A stretch of DNA of 64,000 nt, taken from assembly GCF_958979055.1 (NCBI RefSeq), contig NC_084896.1, positions 25,422,501 through 25,486,500 of the forward strand. The letters are read 5' to 3'. Source of the stretch: Alnus glutinosa. Its lineage: Eukaryota; Streptophyta; Magnoliopsida; Fagales; Betulaceae. Made by a program: the position numbers and the translations under genes. Shown piece after piece: positions 58,831 through 64,000 of this stretch (positions within the stretch are counted from its first letter, which is position 1; every line of letters starts with the position of its first letter). The notes beneath the pieces are model-generated. The model saw only the letters and a list, made by a program, of their open reading frames with translations, was not told the DNA's origin and ran no database searches.

Positions 58831-60559
58831 ATGCAAACTAATTTATATGTTAGTCTGTTGCGTAAGTAGTTTTTTCTTGTGTATTTGATAGCACAAAGAT
58901 GCTTGATATTTATGTATAGTAAATTAGAGTTCATTTGATTGATGATTACTTTTCTTATTATATTATTTTTTGCGTTTAGATTCTATTTCCTCATGCTTAA
59001 GTACCATTGAATAGAGTTTCAATTTGAGAAGTTATGATACTATTCTTCATTGTCCATTAGTTGTCCTTTACTTTGTGATTTTGGCATGTTGGATTACACT
59101 AATCCTTGTCACTTAGGGATAATCATGGTCACAATCCATAAATTTATATTTTTGAATGTGAAAGACAATGAACAATTCGAGCAACTGTTTTTTGAAAGCC
59201 TTGGAAGATTATAGTAGATTATAGTGATACAACAATGGTTGGAGGTTTAAAGTCACCCAAGGTTTTAGGTCTGATGCATACGTTGGGTGTGCATTGATTG
59301 ATATGCTTGTGCAGAGTAATGGATCGAGATATAAATTTAGCGTATAAGGTGTTTGAAAATATAAACCAGACTCAAAACTACACTTAGAGGAGAGATATAG
59401 GAGGTTGAATAGGTGTATGCCAAAATAACGTGAAATTATAAAATTAAGTAACCACATAAGCATTTACCAAATAATTTGAAAGCGATAAATCAATCAACAC
59501 ATGTAATTTGGTGACGAAGTGCAAACCTTTTGAAGAACTCTTCAAAAGTAAAACCACTTCGAGACAGCCAACCTAGAAAATCAATCTACTAAAGAAGAAT
59601 TAAGTTGTACAAGAAATCACACTTACAAAACCATTGTAACAGACTCCCTCTTGTACCAAGACAAGAGGCTCGCTTGCCTTCTACCACAATAGCTTCAGAA
59701 CCTCTAAACAATTATTCTTCTTGATCTTCTATATTGGAACGTCAATAGGCTTCGGTTGTTGTTGATGAAAAGTTGTGGTTTAAAACTAAGACTATAAGAG
59801 AAGAGCAATTGAAAGCACACAAATTTAATCTCTCTCTTAGCACATGAACAAAAATGCTCATTTTTCTCTGGAAATATTGCCTTTAAACACCACAAAAATC
59901 GTGCTATAAAAGCCCTTAAATAGATTTGGAAAAGTAGACCTAAAAACCGAAGTCGGTGGTCCAAAAATTACAGATTTTTGACTCCCGTTCGGACTGGTAA
60001 GTGGCCCGTTTGAACTGGAGCATATTTATGTGATTCAACTTTCAGTCTTCTATTCACAGCACATTTTGACCCCTTAAATGTTGGAATTGGAAAGTTTTCA
60101 TCAAATACCAAATTGTAGCATTTTAAATTAGCTTTCCAAAGCCCCTAAGTTTGTATTCATCCAATTTTGGAATAAAACGTTATGATCATTCAACTCAAGA
60201 CTAAACTTTCTGTTCAAATTTTCAGGCTTCTCTTGTCAGCCCATTTGGACCACTAAACATTAGAATTTGAAACTTGTAGTGAACTACAAAGTTGTATAGC
60301 ATTTTGAATCAGCTTTCCAACTACACAAAGTTTGCTTCATTCAAAACTCGGAATCAAAAGTTATGACCACTTTAATCTGACTACCATTAGACTAAAAAAT
60401 ACAACCAAACATGTTTTTAATTCTCCTGCACATGTTACTTGCACACGTAACATATCCCCTATAATTTTCCTTTTAGAAGAATATATCCTATCCTTCATTT
60501 TTTTTTTTTCCACTTTTTTTTTTTTTTTTTTTAGCAAGATGCTCCAAATAAGCAATGAG

Positions 60560-60735
60560 ACGAAGAATAATGTTACTTTTTATACGTATTTATCACATTC
60601 ATTTTACATCGATTGATGTGCATTTTTAAGTGGCTTTCCATATTATCCACATAAAAAAAAAAAAAAAAAAAGCTACTTAAAATACGTTACGTCAGCCAAT
60701 GTAAAATGAGTGTGAATAATATTATTACTCATGAG
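60560..60735. mobile_element. Foldback MITE
   Basis: Inverted arms with CATTCATTTTACATCGATTG and CAATGTAAAATGAGTGTG, separated by an A-run (60652-60671). Ends near GAATAATGTTA and AATATTATTACTC. TSD unclear. Confidence 0.55.
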
Positions 60736-61013
60736 GTGAATAAACAGGTCAAGCCTATGTGCAAGTGTCAACAAAGACGGAGGGAGGGGAGTGTCGATAT
60801 TGGCCTTGGCTCTCCTCTCTTTTGATTTTATTTATTTATTTATTATTATTTATAAATAGTTAACTTCATACATTTAGGCCAAAATATTTAAACTTGGCCC
60901 CGGGCCTAAAAAGAAAAAAAAAAAAAAAAAAGGGCTAGGCCCCAAGCCCTATTATAACAAAAATAATTTTATAATAGGCCACAACTATGATTCGAATGAA
61001 CCGACCCAAGCCA

Positions 61014-61032
61014 CACCCCCCCCCCCCCCCCC
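61014..61032. repeat. Poly(C) tract
   Basis: A run of 19 C on the plus strand within an otherwise AT-rich region. Length may be affected by sequencing. Confidence 0.8.
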
Positions 61033-61089
61033 GAAGACTCGGAGGTGGGTATGTCAAGAGTGGAAAATTTGTGGGGCTAAGTAGCCCAC

Positions 61090-62345
61090 CGGGGAAGTTT
61101 CCGGCTGTTTCTATTGTAACTACAAAATGAACATTTTCATTCCTGTATATTTTCAAAATTAGGCTTCACAACAAAATTGAAGATGAGTTTTTGACTGATT
61201 GTTAATGTTGTACGTCCAAAGAGAAATTGCTGCGAAATTTAATATAAATTTAATCATAGATGATTTTTGAGATCTTAAAGAATGTCGGATTCTATTTTGA
61301 TTGGTGTTGAGTTGAAAATTGAAATATATTAAGGACCAATTATTCTGTTTATTCTTTGTTAACACTAAATGGATATTAATTTAATCTTTAACCTTAATAT
61401 ATTTATCATTCATGCTTTGCCCACTAGCTATCTTAATATATTTCTCATTTATGTTTTTGACCTTCCAGTAAAGATTTATGGCTCCATCCATGAGCGCCGA
61501 AAACAAACTAAACAATAAGCTAATTACAAATGATCCCATTAGTTCCCTTCTTTTTCTTTTTCTTTTTATTTTATTTTTTTAATTTGTGGCTTTCATTTGG
61601 TTCAACAAGATTAGAGTTCAAGAGATAAGTGATAAAATTACGAGTGATCAATCCACATTTTGTGAAGGCACAAATGCATTGTCATTACATTTAGGTTCAG
61701 ATTAAAAGTAAATTATTTATATAACTGATTTACAAGCGATACATAATTATGTAGATATAATAGTTAAAGTGTTATTATTACAATGCGATTCTTGATGGGT
61801 ATGCCAAAAATTTGAATTCTAAAGAAGCCTTTGAACTTTTTTCATGAAATCAAGGATAGAGAGGAATTGGGGCGAGTGGCTTTGACAGCTAGTGTTGGTG
61901 CAATTGGTGAAGGCGAGCAAATTCTTGCCAGGTTACTAAAATCTGTGTTTGTGTCAAACCAATATTGCATTTGTAGCCATTGGATCTTTTAGGAACATTG
62001 AAAAATGTTTTTTTTTTTTTGGCATATTTTTTGTATATCACTTTTCTAAATCAACCATTGCATTTTTCTAAATCAGATCAAATGGTTGATTTCAAAAAGT
62101 GATGTATAAAAGATGTACAGGAGAAGAGATGTGCATATAAAATGTGTTTCATATGCATGAATTGGACCGACTAGGCCCGTTTAGAATCCATTGGATTTCA
62201 CAACTCAATGGCTTTCAACGCTGATGCGCCAGTCTTGCGTACATTGCTTCCTACCTGTAGATCTTGGGAAATGCCGCAAAGATGATTCTTCAGCAAGAAC
62301 CACATGACAGAGAAAGTTGATGAAAGAAGCTGGCGGTAGACAGCT
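61090..62345. repeat. Third partial copy of the segmental-duplication block
   Basis: 61110-61500 aligns with 39545-39960 (TCTATTGTAACTACAAAATG onward), 61790-61980 with the PPR scrap region, and 62265-62345 with 40690-40810 (GCAAAGATGATTCTT). It has diverged more and keeps sequence lost in the other two copies. Confidence 0.65.
61787..61950 (+). pseudogene. Pentatricopeptide repeat (PPR) gene fragment
   Basis: Reads NAILDGYAKNLNSKEAFELF, then after one extra T HEIKDREELGRVALTASV and GAIGEGEQILARLLKS. The DGYAK...EAFELFHEIKD spacing is the PPR motif signature of plant organelle RNA-binding proteins. A frameshift and the absence of neighbouring repeats make it a fragment. It is the best-preserved of several (46535-46590; 39984; 63345-63530). 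Confidence 0.65.
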
Positions 62346-62424
62346 GGTAGCCGGCTGGTTAGAGCACTTACAAGGGCTTTTTTTTTTTTTTTTTTTTAAC
62401 AGACTTTTTAGCAAATGTTAACCA

Positions 62425-62690
62425 TTGACTAGAGTTTCAGTATGAGAATATTGTATGGTGGTATTCTTTATCATCCACTAGTTATCCTTTGCTTTGTGTA
62501 TTTGGCATATTAGATTAGATCAATCCTTGTCACTTATAGATAATCATGGTCACAATTCATAAATTTATAATTTTGAATGCGGAAGATAATGAACAATTCG
62601 AGCAACTGTTTTTTGAAAGTTTTGGAAGAATACAGTGATACAACAATGGTTGGAGGTTTAAAGTCACCCTAAGTTTTGGGTCTGGAGCAT
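62425..62690. repeat. Copy of gene F 3'-flank sequence
   Basis: Aligns with 58985-59275, including GATAATCATGGTCACAAT. No kinase-coding sequence lies upstream of it, so only the flank was copied or the gene was lost. 62700-63120 holds nothing recognisable. Confidence 0.65.
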
Positions 62691-63309
62691 ACAATTGCCA
62701 CTACTCCACTTAATATCGTTTGTGTCTGTGCCATGAACTTTTATCATTTATCCAGATATCCTTAACCATGGACACGCGTTGCACCTTTATTCCTACTCTA
62801 GGGAGTCTCGTCAATACCACTTGTTAGAGAGATTGAAATCTTGGCCGGAAGACTTTCAATGAGACCATAATATAACATGTTTGGGATATCACTCTACCTA
62901 AAAGTTGAAGACTATGTTATATTAATAGCTTACATTTGTCACATCTTTCTAACTTGGAACTCAAACCTTTTTACCCTCGCAAGTGTGTACTTAACATTTT
63001 TGACTTGAAAAACTGTTTAGACCCGCTTGACTCAATCCCAACATTTTTCTATTTGGCTTTAATAATAGAGAAATGCTACATGCATCACTTCCAAGAGATT
63101 TTCAGATGTTTGAGTCTCTGCTAGAGCAGCCCCGAATGTAATGAGAGAAGGTTTTGTTCTGACTTACGGGCAGATTTCACTTAGAATTGGCCCGAGGGGC
63201 CGGGAGAGGTGGCCGAACCCAGGTGTTAGGATTAACCCAAAGAAGTTTCTCGTTGTTCAAGATATTCCTGCCAAGTTTGGCGAGAAAGGCTTTATTTTGA
63301 TAGTCCATG

Positions 63310-63530
63310 GACCAAAGCCCTAGCCCATGATATGCTGTTTGAAAAGAATTTGGTTTATTACAACAAGATTCTTGATGGGTGTGCCAAAATTTTGATTTCC
63401 CTCTGACCTTTTTCATGAAATCAAGGATACACACAAGAATTGGGGCCAGTGCTTTCACGTTTGCTGGTCTCCTGAGTGGAGCAGCTAGTTTTGACTTTTG
63501 GGGCAATTGGTAAGGGCGACCAAATTCATG
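63310..63530 (+). pseudogene. Second PPR gene fragment
   Basis: AHDMLFEKNLVYYNKILDGC followed by AKILIS matches the typical plant PPR context (LFDEMPEKNLVSYN-like). Stops follow, then a scrap GAIGKGDQI aligned with the first fragment. A preceding open frame (63141-63323) is not recognisable as PPR. Confidence 0.55.
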
Positions 63531-63539
63531 ACCAAATAC

Positions 63540-64000
63540 ATTTGTATTGCTTTGATCTCCATATCTTGCTCCTTCAGCTTCCAGCCATGCCGCCCATCCA
63601 ACAGGATTCTCTACAATTTATTTAAAGTTCGAAATTTTCAAATTTTAAAGAATTGGATCAAGCCATTTTTTACATTGACCATCGTAAAAAATGATACATA
63701 ATAGAGATATGATATTTTATCAAGTTAAAAAAAAAAAAAAAAAAAAAAAATCTCATTCCAAAGGATTTTTTCTTCAGTTTTGAAGAGACGCTTTTTATTT
63801 ATTAAACCAAAACATAATTTTTTGCTCCAAATTTTTATACGACATAAAGTATAAGAATTTGATAAAAATATACTAAATTCTCATTGTTAGCTAGGTTGAA
63901 TCACTAAATTATTATATACAATAACTCAAGCATTTGAATGGGGTCATACCGCCATAAGTGGCGATAGTTCGGTAGTTTCAAAGGAATTTTCAAGTAGTTA
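63540..64000. other. AT-rich window end
   Basis: An A-run (63727-63750), then sequence resembling 3720-3900 (CATAAAGTATAAGAATTTG), a dispersed repeat. No gene. Confidence 0.45.

Larger units (their letters stand above)
58831..61090. other. Gene F 3' flank and spacer
   Basis: 58985-59275 is repeated at 62425-62690 (shared AACAATTCGAGCAACTG and CAACAATGGTTGGAGGTTTA), suggesting a second, lost copy of the kinase gene end. 59400-60470 shows no gene; a pair of related segments with GAATCAGCTTTCCAAC-like motifs lies near 60090-60330. 60560-60735 is a foldback with CATTTTACAT arms. 60750-60960 is low-complexity. Confidence 0.5.

Overview
The window looks like nuclear DNA of a dicot plant, probably a woody one. 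The evidence is short exons with GT-AG introns, a plant-type U6 snRNA gene, plant-specific gene families (SRC2-like C2 proteins, LRK10-like receptor kinases, PPR fragments) and very AT-rich spacers full of MITEs, LTR remnants and LINE-like insertions. The exact taxon cannot be fixed from sequence alone. All exon models below were built by hand from splice signals, reading frame and comparison between copies.

Left two thirds (about 0.3-38.5 kb): a tandem array of SRC2-like genes, all on the minus strand. Each intact gene has seven coding exons: a C2 domain, then a Pro/Tyr-rich tail. Copy A (541-2442) is a pseudogene. Copies B (5123-8054), C (22715-24177) and D (37052-38484) are full length and in frame. 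Between them lie four relics holding only exon 1 and a promoter-like stretch (10.6, 26.9, 30.3 and 33.0 kb). All four carry the same foldback insertion in the former 5'UTR, so they probably descend from one broken ancestor. A U6 snRNA gene with complete Pol III promoter elements (2638-2797) lies next to copy A. RNase H-like pseudogenes flank copies B and C.

The array is heavily invaded by transposable elements. The repeated units supply paralogous empty sites, so several insertions can be dated relative to the duplications and their target-site duplications (TSDs) read directly: a hAT MITE at 8.7 kb, a Mutator-type MITE at 25.6 kb, a CACTA element at 34.4 kb, a solo LTR at 28.9 kb and a poly(A) retroposon at 21.2 kb. 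A 5.2-kb LTR-like element, itself holding other elements, sits inside a foldback element at 15.1-21.0 kb.

Middle (39.2-51.8 kb): a gene-poor tandem segmental duplication of about 6.2 kb. Each half carries a PPR-gene fragment, an LTR remnant and MITEs. The second half also contains a 1.6-kb insertion packed with ACACGTGT palindromes.

Right (52.9-58.8 kb): a divergent pair of LRK10-like receptor kinase genes (611 and 644 aa), both non-RD kinases with signal peptide, GUB_WAK-type ectodomain and membrane span. They are probably surface receptors in immunity or stress signalling. The last 5 kb holds decayed PPR fragments, a repeat of the kinase gene's 3' flank and AT-rich spacer.
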